Of a stretch of DNA of 64,000 nt, positions 33,699 to 41,834 are shown in pieces. The notes under the pieces were generated by a model. It was not told the origin of the DNA and did not search any database. It saw only the letters and a list, made by a program, of their open reading frames with translations. Source of the stretch: Planctomycetota bacterium. GTDB lineage: Bacteria > Planctomycetota > UBA8742 > UBA2392. Location: NCBI GenBank assembly GCA_020845475.1, contig JADLFN010000073.1, positions 1 through 64,000 of the forward strand, given 5' to 3'. A program made the translations under genes and the position numbers. Every line of letters begins with the position of its first letter. Position 1 is the stretch's first letter.

Positions 33699-35311
33699 AT
33701 CAGTTCAAATTTGGGGCTAGTTGGGTCGGTGGCGTCTAAAAATAGACCCGGATACATCATGAATTCGAGGTACTTGGTAGTATTTCTCCAAATCTCACGA
33801 CGTTCCTCATTGATAGTTATTATAAATCGTCCTTTGTGCGGGATTATCACTTTCCAATCTCCCGAAGCTTCGTCGTGTGTCCATTGATTGGAGTACCACC
33901 GGTCATAATCCATCCACCGCTCAAAGGGTGTCCCGATCACAGCCTCCAATTCGGTAGTATTATTGCCAGTCGGGTGACCCAACCCAGATCCTACGCTGTT
34001 CTTTCCATAGGGCCACGCAGCTGTCTTCCATTGCGATGCATCGAGCACCTCGCGCAACTTTACTCCAACTGGGAGGACACTTCGGTCAAATTGACCCCAA
34101 TCGTTAGATGTGACGCGACCATATCGCGAGGATTTGGGTTCGTTTATTGGAGTTCCCGCAGGGAGCCTCAAGCTGAACGTCACGACAAGTTCGTCCGCGA
34201 GGAGGGGCACAATCCTGACGGTGTGCGGTAGCAGCTTATCAATCGGGATAAATAGAGGTACCTTCCCAGGGTAAGAAATTGCTAGTGCGCCATTCTTGGT
34301 ATTCCAGAGTTGCCGAAGTGGATGCGGCAATTCCGGCTGTTTCGGTGACCCGGCGCCGTTTGACGAGGATGCCGCCGTCTCGGGAATTTTGGAAAAGTCA
34401 GGGATTGGAATTGAAATGATTCCGTCTTCGTTTGCCTGTCCCAGAATGGCGCGCCCGAGGTAGGCCAATGTTCCGGAAAGCGGTTTGCCGCCCGGATCTG
34501 TGACCTTGATCTGGGCGCCAGCGGCCCGATCTGCGGCGGAAGCCATGAGTATCACACAACGCACTAAGCACCGTCGCTGACTGGAGACCGTCAAGCCCAT
34601 TACCACATTTTCCCCGCCGAACGCCAGCGCGCCACTACCGAATCCAAACACACAGTATCCGATCTGTGTGTCGGTCTGAGCGCGAACAAGATAATTCAAA
34701 TTCGATGGAGCGGTGATAACGTAGTGACAATGGGGGCCATATTCTCTCCCGGAAACCCGCAACTTCCCATTGCTGTCAATTACGTCGATCCGAGATGATG
34801 GCTTAGGGACTTCATTCGAGAGGATATTGCCAGTGAGCGCATCGCGCAAGGAAACCTCAATGCCAAGGCTATTCGGCGGCCACTCGTCGAGCCAACTTGC
34901 CTCGCCCTTGGGTGTCCTCCAGGGTTCCGTTGCCTCAGGTGCATTATCCGGTTTTGGGTAGCTTTCAATCGGTACCCAATTTAATCCGACGGGGTGCCAG
35001 CGAATCCCTTCGGTCCGCCCAGACGGTCTGTCTTTCTCGACGGACTTCTCGCCCGACGACGTGCCTTGTCGAGAACTACCGACCGGTGAACTCAGGTTAC
35101 TGTTTGCGCGACTTTTATCGCCCCCGTGCGTCTTGTGTTCCGAATTGTCGGTGCTGGCCTCCGAACTGCTATTGCACACTGTCTCTTGAGAATGAACGAT
35201 TTCACGGCGGGAGCTCCGCGAAGTTTTCCACCAGGTAAGTCCCAGAATGAAAGCGCAGCAAATCAAACCGACACAGATTGGGACGATCAATCTAATATTA
35301 TAATTCGACAT
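33686..35311 (-). CDS. Membrane-anchored protein of unknown function in the lower-GC unit
   Basis: 541 residues from the ATG at 35311; the frame is open to 35470 but that stretch lies in the upstream gene. One N-terminal helix (LIVPICVGLICCAFILGL) is followed by a Ser/Lys/Glu-rich disordered stalk (about 35-110). Beta-rich segments with a CarboxypepD-regulatory flavour (AQIKVTDPGGKPLSGTLAYL) follow, then a late WYSNQW and a GRFIITINEERREIW region. The overall plan (anchor, stalk, beta domains, aromatic C-terminus) recalls the SNSRDEL family at 26-32 kb, but the signature itself is absent, so kinship is only a possibility. It starts 7 bases after the stop of the RTX gene: one operon. Base composition is lower in GC than the flanks. 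Confidence 0.7.
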   Translation of the reverse strand: MSNYNIRLIVPICVGLICCAFILGLTWWKTSRSSRREIVHSQETVCNSSSEASTDNSEHKTHGGDKSRANSNLSSPVGSSRQGTSSGEKSVEKDRPSGRTEGIRWHPVGLNWVPIESYPKPDNAPEATEPWRTPKGEASWLDEWPPNSLGIEVSLRDALTGNILSNEVPKPSSRIDVIDSNGKLRVSGREYGPHCHYVITAPSNLNYLVRAQTDTQIGYCVFGFGSGALAFGGENVVMGLTVSSQRRCLVRCVILMASAADRAAGAQIKVTDPGGKPLSGTLAYLGRAILGQANEDGIISIPIPDFSKIPETAASSSNGAGSPKQPELPHPLRQLWNTKNGALAISYPGKVPLFIPIDKLLPHTVRIVPLLADELVVTFSLRLPAGTPINEPKSSRYGRVTSNDWGQFDRSVLPVGVKLREVLDASQWKTAAWPYGKNSVGSGLGHPTGNNTTELEAVIGTPFERWMDYDRWYSNQWTHDEASGDWKVIIPHKGRFIITINEERREIWRNTTKYLEFMMYPGLFLDATDPTSPKFELIYAP

Positions 35312-35318
35312 AATTCTA

Positions 35319-37043
35319 TTACCAAGTATGTGGATCAATACCACTGTCACTGGTCGCGTGCCAAGCGGTCGACCCGTCGAACTGCGAATCATAGTCGTTG
35401 TTGTCCCTGTCGTCGGCGTAGAAAATGTCCGAATTTGCAATAGCTTCTCCTTGCGGATTCGCCATTTCATTGTCGCCCAAAATTAGGTCAATGGTCATCC
35501 CGTCTGGTCCGGTCTGGGGGCCATTGTAGGAATCCAAGGTATCGTTTCCTTTCCCGCCTTTTAGTTCATCAATCTCACCGTCGCTGCGATCGACCAGAAT
35601 GTCGTCGCCGTTGTAGCTCCACAAGCAATCCGGGCCACTTCCTCCTGATATCTTGTCCGCGCCTTCGTCTCCGATCAGAACGTCTTTTCCATTCTCGCCC
35701 CAGATTACGTCGTTGTTGTCACCGCCTTCAATCTTGTCGTCGTCCCCAGATGAGTCGGTTCCATCATCTCCAGCCATCCTATCGTCGCCGGATCCTCCAG
35801 TGATATCGTCACAACCTTGTCCACCCCATAGCTGGTCATTATTATCTCCACCTTCGACTGTTTCGTAGGCGTAGTTGTAACCACCCTCCGGAGCGTCGGA
35901 TTTCGTGCCACCATCATTGGCCCAAATTTTGTCTTCGCCCACATGTCCCTTCAGCACGTCTGTCCCCGACCCACCATTCATTGTGTCGTCGCCACCGTTG
36001 CCCAGCATCGTATCTGCGTTGGCGCTTCCGTTGAAAACGATGTCATTGCCGCCGCCAAGTGTGATGTCGTAACCGAGGCCGTTCGAGTGGCTTCCCCATA
36101 CGTAAACCAAGTCGGCTGCTTCGTCATCTCCGCTTGCAGTTTCGTAGTCCCCCCAAACTGAGCCAAAGTTCTCCCACAGGAAAATTTTGTCAGCCCCGCC
36201 GCCCCCGTGGACGGAAATTGAAGCCACCGACGAGAATATCCATAGTTGATCTTCGCCGGGACCTCCCCAGACTGAATCTCCACCACCAACAGATACAATT
36301 ACATCATCATCAGCTTCGCCTCCAAGGACGTCGGGCTCATCGGCCGCGGCCAAGTAGCCGCAGAGAGTGTCTTCGGCATTGCCTCCCATAATGATATCGC
36401 CGCCGGTGCCTCCATAGGCCTCCCCTCCGCCGTCGCCCATGTAGAGCATGTCAAAATCACCTTCTCCGTATAAATCATCCGCACTTGGGCCGCCCCAGAG
36501 CTCATCGCGGCCATCGCCACCATAAATGGTGTCCTCGCCTTCGCCGCCGAACAAGAAATCTGCGCCGGACGTCCCGATAAGAGTGTCACCCCCGTCGAAG
36601 CCCAATGCTACACAAGGATACCCGCCCTCTTGCTGGGAGCCATCGAAGGTTTCAGCAGTGGAAACGCCGAAGTAGAATCTGTAGCTATGAAATACAAACG
36701 ATAATGCGCCTTGCGCGCTATTCACAGAGTCTTGCGTAGTCCAACCGACGAGAACGCCGCCTGTTTGGTAGCGGACTGCACATGTTCGTGGATTAGCTGT
36801 GTTATCGAATTCGATTTCAAATCGCCAACTGCTGCCCGAATTCGTGCAATGAATAATAGCTGAAGATCCGGACCAATAGTCTTGATCGGCCGGGACAGGA
36901 GGGCAAGGTGGGCTCCCTGCGTCAGTGTAACTCTGATAACTAGATGTATCGAAAAATCCAGAACCCTGCGCAGAAACCAAATTGGCAAGCAAAGCATTAG
37001 CGCAACTCGAGAAGATAATGATGAGAATTATCGAGTTTTTCAC
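35319..37043 (-). CDS. Secreted RTX (hemolysin-type calcium-binding) repeat protein
   Basis: 574 residues from a GTG at 37043 with a GGGG ribosome site; the ATG at 37070 is an alternative. The signal peptide is NSIILIIIFSSCANALLANL, cleaved near SAQG. A Cys-containing N-terminal domain (about 25-155) is followed by many nonapeptide RTX units from GGDTLIGTSGADFLFGG to about residue 510 (GGEGEDTIYGGDGRDELWGG and similar). These wind into calcium-loaded beta rolls. Trp-Gly replacements (LWGG, VWGG) are frequent. There is no type I secretion signal I can recognise and an Sec signal is present, so export is probably Sec-dependent. Cotranscribed with the membrane-anchored protein downstream. Confidence 0.85.
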   Translation of the reverse strand: MKNSIILIIIFSSCANALLANLVSAQGSGFFDTSSYQSYTDAGSPPCPPVPADQDYWSGSSAIIHCTNSGSSWRFEIEFDNTANPRTCAVRYQTGGVLVGWTTQDSVNSAQGALSFVFHSYRFYFGVSTAETFDGSQQEGGYPCVALGFDGGDTLIGTSGADFLFGGEGEDTIYGGDGRDELWGGPSADDLYGEGDFDMLYMGDGGGEAYGGTGGDIIMGGNAEDTLCGYLAAADEPDVLGGEADDDVIVSVGGGDSVWGGPGEDQLWIFSSVASISVHGGGGADKIFLWENFGSVWGDYETASGDDEAADLVYVWGSHSNGLGYDITLGGGNDIVFNGSANADTMLGNGGDDTMNGGSGTDVLKGHVGEDKIWANDGGTKSDAPEGGYNYAYETVEGGDNNDQLWGGQGCDDITGGSGDDRMAGDDGTDSSGDDDKIEGGDNNDVIWGENGKDVLIGDEGADKISGGSGPDCLWSYNGDDILVDRSDGEIDELKGGKGNDTLDSYNGPQTGPDGMTIDLILGDNEMANPQGEAIANSDIFYADDRDNNDYDSQFDGSTAWHATSDSGIDPHTW

Positions 37044-37155
37044 GTTTTCCCCTTCGCGATTTATGACCATTCAGACATGGGAAGAGAATATTGTCAAAAG
37101 ACTGTCACGTCAAGCCTTTTCATAAGTGCTTGCGCGAAAAAGCGCCGTGCCTGCT

Positions 37156-39459
37156 CTAGTTCTTGAGCACGGCGTAATCGGGGATTTTGCTCAAATCCAC
37201 GCCGGCCGATTTAGCGAGTTCCTTCAGTGCGCCGGTGAATACGCGGTCTTCCTGCAAGTCCACGAGATTGGCAAGCTTGCCCGCCTGGCGCAGGCGCTCG
37301 CGCAATTCAGCGCGCACGGCAAAGCGCAGGGCTTCGCGCTCGACGTGCAGTTTGAGCTCTTTGTGCAGCGCATCAAAGCCGGCATAGTTCTCGGGCTTGC
37401 GCTCGTCGGTCAGCGCCAGCGCCACGGCCTTCTCCTCGCCCAACGCGCCCATCAGGCCGTCCATGTATTTTTTCCAGGCCTCGGTTTTCTGCGCACCCTC
37501 GAGTTCGTCGTAGACCCAGCTTTCAAAATCCGCGTCGGTAAGGGCCAGGTCCACATCGACGCCGGTGTCAAACAGTGCGTACTGCGCCACGGGCGTGTGG
37601 AAGCGCGCCACCGTCAGCAGCAGCCCCAGTTTGCGCTGGTCGCTTTCCGGCTCGGCGGCGTTGAGCGGGATCAACTCCTGCACCAGCGCGCGTCCAAACG
37701 TTTTGGCGCCCACCGTCTTCGCGCGCCCGTGTTCCTTGAGCGCGCCGGCCAGCACCTCGGCGGCGTCCGCTGTGCCGCTATCCGTGATAACAAGCAGGGG
37801 AGTAGCCGCGTCGAGGGGTTCATCGGTGGTCTTGTAATCGGTCTTTTTGGCAAGCTGTTCGCTGCGGCCAATGCTGTAGGCAACGAGCGATCCCTTCTTG
37901 AGGAAGAAGCCCGCGACCAGCGTAGCGGCCTCCACGCTGCCGCCGGCGGCGCCGCGCAGGTCAAGCATGATGCCCTTGGCGCCGGCTTTCTTGAACGCGG
38001 CCATGGCCTCGCTGATTTTGGCGGGCGCGGCGGCGCTGAGATCGTGCACGTGGATCATGCCAAAGCCGCCGGGCAGCGATTCATAGAGCACGGGATCTTC
38101 GATGGGGGCGTTGTGCACCAGGTAAACCCAGCGCGAGAGCAGCCATTCATCGCGGCGGAATTGCAGCGCGCACGACTGGCCCACGGCGCCCTTGAAGCGT
38201 GAAATCGCTTCATCGAGGGGCAGCGATTGCAGCGTCTTTTCTTCGAAGGGCAGGTCGCGGTCAGAGATGCGCAACTGGTTGACGCGCTCGGGCGTGACGT
38301 CCTTGACCACGCGGAACACGCGATCGAGCGGGCGGATGCCGGCTTTGTCGGCCGGGCTGCCGGGCATGACGCTGAGCACTACGGTCACGCGCTCACGGCG
38401 CGTGGCGCGGATGCGCACCTTGCCCAGCGTGATACCGAGCGTGGGCACGGCAAAGCGGCGAATCTCGGCCGCGTCGCGCAACTGGTTGTCCTCGAGCAGG
38501 CAGGTGTAGGGATCAAAGCCATCGAGCATGCCTGATGCCGCTGCATAGAGCAGTTTGCGGCCGCTGACGTGATCAGGATAAATGTAACGTTCCTGGATCA
38601 TGCCCTGTACGGTTTCGAGCAGCTTGGTGTCGATTTTTTCAGGCTTCTTTTCGCCGGGCACGTTGCCCTGAAGCACAGCTTCGAGGCGCTTGATTTCCTT
38701 TTCCCATTCGAGCATGCGGCGAGCCACGCGCCCGCGCACGCTGGGTTCTTCGGCCAGCATTTCAAGGATGGGCTTGGCGTCCGTGAAATCCTGCGTTTCG
38801 CCCAATGCCAGAGCCGCGGCTATGCGGAACGATTCATTGTCAGAGGTCAGCATGCCGCGCAGAACTTTCTTGGCCTCGATGTCGCGCGACGAATTCCAGA
38901 GCGCCAGCGCAAGCTGCACACGCACGTCGGGTTCGAAAACCTGCTTGTTGATCGCCTCGGTCAACAGTTTGGCGTGGCGCTCGCTGGCAACGGTGCCAAG
39001 CACTTCGGCGGCGGAAATACGAATGGCGTTGTCGCCTTCGGCCACCACCAGCGCCAACAGGCCCTGCACGGATTCGTCGTAGCCCGTGCAGGTGTAAAGC
39101 GCGCGCAGGCCGGCGATGCGCGCCGTCGCGGGCATTTCCTTCAGGCCGGCGATGAGTTCATCCTTGATATCTTTGCCGAGGTCCTCGATTTCTTCGGCGA
39201 TGGCAAAGGCATCGTTCAGGCGCTCAGCTTTGGCGAGCCTTTCAAGCAGTTTCTTGAGTGTGGCGACCTTCTCGGCCTTCGCCGCGGCCTTGGCGGCCTC
39301 GCCGTTGTTGTTCGTGCCGTCAACGACCACACCTTCGAGGTTGCCACGATCCGCAGCCTGCTCCCGAGCGGCCTTGGGCGCGGGTGCAGGCGAACTGGGC
39401 GAACAAGAAGCAAGGACGAAGGCGGCGGCAAGGAACGTTAACGGTAAGTGGCGAAGCAT
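37156..39459 (-). CDS. Lipoprotein with HEAT-like, PDZ and S41-protease-like domains, catalytically degenerate
   Basis: 767 residues, ATG at 39459 with GGAG upstream. A lipobox LASC at residues 16-19 indicates a lipoprotein. Residues about 90-260 are helical repeats resembling HEAT (ALYTCTGYDESVQGLLALV, RISAAEVLGTVASERHAKL). Residues about 280-480 contain a CtpA-type helical part and a PDZ domain (VVLSVMPGSPADKAGIRPLD). The peptidase fold follows (GIMLDLRGAAGGSVEAA, TDSGTADAAEVLAGAL, VGAKTFGRALVQ). In active S41 peptidases the equivalent of Asp565 is the nucleophile Ser (GTASASE) and the equivalent of Arg590 is the catalytic Lys (TFGK); both are replaced here at the correct 25-residue spacing. 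It is probably a pseudo-protease. Confidence 0.85.
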   Translation of the reverse strand: MLRHLPLTFLAAAFVLASCSPSSPAPAPKAAREQAADRGNLEGVVVDGTNNNGEAAKAAAKAEKVATLKKLLERLAKAERLNDAFAIAEEIEDLGKDIKDELIAGLKEMPATARIAGLRALYTCTGYDESVQGLLALVVAEGDNAIRISAAEVLGTVASERHAKLLTEAINKQVFEPDVRVQLALALWNSSRDIEAKKVLRGMLTSDNESFRIAAALALGETQDFTDAKPILEMLAEEPSVRGRVARRMLEWEKEIKRLEAVLQGNVPGEKKPEKIDTKLLETVQGMIQERYIYPDHVSGRKLLYAAASGMLDGFDPYTCLLEDNQLRDAAEIRRFAVPTLGITLGKVRIRATRRERVTVVLSVMPGSPADKAGIRPLDRVFRVVKDVTPERVNQLRISDRDLPFEEKTLQSLPLDEAISRFKGAVGQSCALQFRRDEWLLSRWVYLVHNAPIEDPVLYESLPGGFGMIHVHDLSAAAPAKISEAMAAFKKAGAKGIMLDLRGAAGGSVEAATLVAGFFLKKGSLVAYSIGRSEQLAKKTDYKTTDEPLDAATPLLVITDSGTADAAEVLAGALKEHGRAKTVGAKTFGRALVQELIPLNAAEPESDQRKLGLLLTVARFHTPVAQYALFDTGVDVDLALTDADFESWVYDELEGAQKTEAWKKYMDGLMGALGEEKAVALALTDERKPENYAGFDALHKELKLHVEREALRFAVRAELRERLRQAGKLANLVDLQEDRVFTGALKELAKSAGVDLSKIPDYAVLKN

Positions 39460-39580
39460 GAGGTCTCCGGGCGCGGCTATGAGCGCAGCCTAGCAAGCCC
39501 CTGCCAAGGCGCAAACCGCCGGCCCTGATACGGGCGAGGGTGCTGGAACCTGTAGTTGAATACGGAGTTAGTCTGAAACC

Positions 39581-41779
39581 ATGCCCACGGCCACTCTCAA
39601 AGTTGAAGGCATGACCTGCGCCCACTGCGCGCAGACGGTCGAGAAGCAGTTGAAGTCGCTCGACGGCGTGCAGGGCGCAGAGGCTAACTTCGCGACGGGC
39701 GGCGTGCGGGTGCAATATCGCGAGCAGTTGCCGCCGGCGATCGCCATCGCCGACGCTGTTTCGCGCGCGGGCTACAGGTTGGTCACCGATGAGCAGGCCG
39801 CCAAACGAGATCCCGCAGCCGAGCAAGACAAAGCCGCGCGCCGCGAATTGCTCATGTTCACGCTGGGCGCTTTGCTATCGCTGCCAGTGGTGGTGGCGCA
39901 CTTTGTGCATGTTCACAGCGTGGCCTGGGAATGGGTGACGCTGGGCCTGGCGCTGGTGCTTCAGGCCACGGTGGGGGCGGCGTTTTATCGCGGCGCGCTG
40001 GCCGATATTCGCTCGCGCAACCTGGGCATGAACGTGCTGGTCAGCATCGGCATGGCGGCGGGATTGATATTCGGCTTTTTAGTCACGCTGCTCAATTGGC
40101 CACTGCCGCAGGGGCTCGATCGCACCGTGTTTCACGAAGCGGCAACGCTTCTGGTCGTGTTCATCCGTCTGGGGCGCTACGTAGAAGCACGCGCGCGCGG
40201 CAAGGCGCTGGGCGCGCTGCGCTCGCTGCTGCAGCTTGCGCCCCAAACGGCGCGCCTGCGCGACGGTCGCGAAATTGCCGCAGGCGAAGTGAAGCTAGGC
40301 GACGTCGTGCTGGTGAACGCGGGCGGTCGCATCCCCGTTGATGGCCGCGTCGTTGCCGGCGAGAGCGACATTGACGAATCGCTGCTCACGGGCGAGTCGG
40401 TGCCCGTGGCGCGCAAGATTGGCGATACGGTGCGCGCAGGCACGATTGCCGCCAACGGCACGCTCGAGATCGAGGCGACCGCCGTGGGTGGAACCACCGC
40501 GCTGGCGCAGATCACGCGCTTGGTGGAAGAAGCGCAGCAGAACAAGGCGCCGATCCAACGGTTTGCCGATCGCGTGAGCAACGTGTTCGTGCCTGCCGTG
40601 GTCGCGATTGCGCTGATCAGCGGCGTGGTGTGGTGGATCGTGGGCGGCATGGATGCCCCCGCTGCCATTCGCGCCGTCACGCATGCCGTGGCCGTGCTCG
40701 TGATTGCCTGCCCCTGCGCGCTGGGACTCGCCACGCCCGCCGCCGTGATGATCGGCAGCGGGGCCGCTCTGCGCCGCGGCATTCTCGTGAAAAACGGCGC
40801 GGCCCTGGAGCAAATCGCGCGCGCCAACGTGTTTGTGTTCGACAAGACCGGCACGCTGACGGTGGGCAGGCCGGAGGTGACGGATACGGTGCAGACAGGC
40901 TTGCACGGTACGGATTTCACGCGGGCGCTGGCCGTAGTCTCCGCCAGTTCGCGCCATCCCTTCAGCCAGGCCGCGGCGCGCTGGCTTGTGGCCAAGGGCA
41001 TCACGCCGCAAAACGGCGCCAAGGCCTTCGAGTTCGCGGGCAAAGGCGTACTGGCCACGAGCGGCGACGACGAAGTCGTTTTCGGAACGCCCGCGCTCCT
41101 GGCCGAGCAGGAAATCGCGCTGCCTCCCGACATCGAGCGCACGGCAAGTGAGTTGCGCGAGAAGGGCAAGAGCGTGAGTTTGCTGGCGCTCAACGGCGCC
41201 GTGCTTGGGCTGGTGGCGTTCCAGGACCAGATTCGGCCGGAGGCCAAGGGCGTGATCGAGGCGCTGCGCCAAAGCGGCGCACGCACGGTGCTGCTCAGCG
41301 GCGATCACGAACTGGCTGCGCGCCGCGTGGGCGCGCAGGTGGGCGTTGATGAAGTCATCGGCGGCGTTTCGCCCAAGGGCAAACTGGAATGGATTGAAAA
41401 TGCGCGCGCGCCGGGCCAAGTGATCGCCTTTGTTGGCGACGGCATCAACGACGCACCTGCGCTGGCCAAGGCTGACATCGGCGTGGCTATCGGCAGCGGC
41501 AGCGACGTGGCCAAGGAAACGGGCGACCTCGTGCTCATGCGCGGCCAGATCAACGATCTGTTACTGGCGCGCGACATGGGAAAACGCACCCTGCGCGGCA
41601 TCCGCCAGAATCTGTTTTTGAGCCTCGTGTATAACGCCATCGGCATCCCGCTCGCAGCAGGGGCCATGGTCTGGGCCGGCGTGTTCTTGCCGCCCAGCTT
41701 CGCAGCACTCGCCATGGTGCTGAGCGACCTAAGCGTAGCCATCAACAGCGTGCGGCTTGCCGCGGAATTACGCAAGTAG
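39581..41779 (+). CDS. Copper-transporting P1B-type ATPase
   Basis: Inner-membrane ATP-driven exporter, 732 residues. An N-terminal heavy-metal-associated domain (GMTCAHCAQTVEKQL, residues about 9-23) precedes eight predicted helices. The translocation motif is CPC (IACPCALGLATP, about 376-380), matching Cu(I) ATPases of class P1B-1. Phosphorylation site DKTGTLT is near residue 420, HP locus SSRHPFSQAA near 465, and ATP-binding GDGINDAPALAKADIG near 620. Tail YNAIGIPLAAGA and MVLSDLSVAINSVRL are also class P1B-1 features. It is a single gene with a shared bidirectional terminator; no chaperone or regulator is adjacent. Confidence 0.93.
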   Translation: MPTATLKVEGMTCAHCAQTVEKQLKSLDGVQGAEANFATGGVRVQYREQLPPAIAIADAVSRAGYRLVTDEQAAKRDPAAEQDKAARRELLMFTLGALLSLPVVVAHFVHVHSVAWEWVTLGLALVLQATVGAAFYRGALADIRSRNLGMNVLVSIGMAAGLIFGFLVTLLNWPLPQGLDRTVFHEAATLLVVFIRLGRYVEARARGKALGALRSLLQLAPQTARLRDGREIAAGEVKLGDVVLVNAGGRIPVDGRVVAGESDIDESLLTGESVPVARKIGDTVRAGTIAANGTLEIEATAVGGTTALAQITRLVEEAQQNKAPIQRFADRVSNVFVPAVVAIALISGVVWWIVGGMDAPAAIRAVTHAVAVLVIACPCALGLATPAAVMIGSGAALRRGILVKNGAALEQIARANVFVFDKTGTLTVGRPEVTDTVQTGLHGTDFTRALAVVSASSRHPFSQAAARWLVAKGITPQNGAKAFEFAGKGVLATSGDDEVVFGTPALLAEQEIALPPDIERTASELREKGKSVSLLALNGAVLGLVAFQDQIRPEAKGVIEALRQSGARTVLLSGDHELAARRVGAQVGVDEVIGGVSPKGKLEWIENARAPGQVIAFVGDGINDAPALAKADIGVAIGSGSDVAKETGDLVLMRGQINDLLLARDMGKRTLRGIRQNLFLSLVYNAIGIPLAAGAMVWAGVFLPPSFAALAMVLSDLSVAINSVRLAAELRK

Positions 41780-41834
41780 CACGGGCCTCCCGGCCCGTGT
41801 CACTTGCCTCGTCACGGGCCGGGAGGCTCGTGCT
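41778..41834. terminator. Long bidirectional terminator hairpin between convergent genes
   Basis: 22-base arms (41778-41799 and 41813-41834) with one mismatch, core CGGGCCTCCCGGCCCGTG, around a 13-base loop. T-rich sequence follows on the plus strand. Both flanking stop codons lie inside or at the edge of the stem. The arm looks like a dispersed intergenic palindrome family. Confidence 0.8.

Noticed and set aside
35600-36600. Repetitive Gly/Asp-coding DNA as a CRISPR or satellite array
   Set aside because: Repeats are degenerate nonapeptide-coding RTX units inside one open frame, with no constant repeat/spacer periodicity.
37126-38202. 358-residue plus-strand frame opposite the S41-like gene
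   Set aside because: Overlaps conserved PDZ and protease-fold segments on the minus strand; no motifs of its own.
40295-41419. 374-residue and similar minus-strand frames inside the copper ATPase
   Set aside because: Every P-type ATPase motif is on the plus strand in this region; the minus frames lack motifs.
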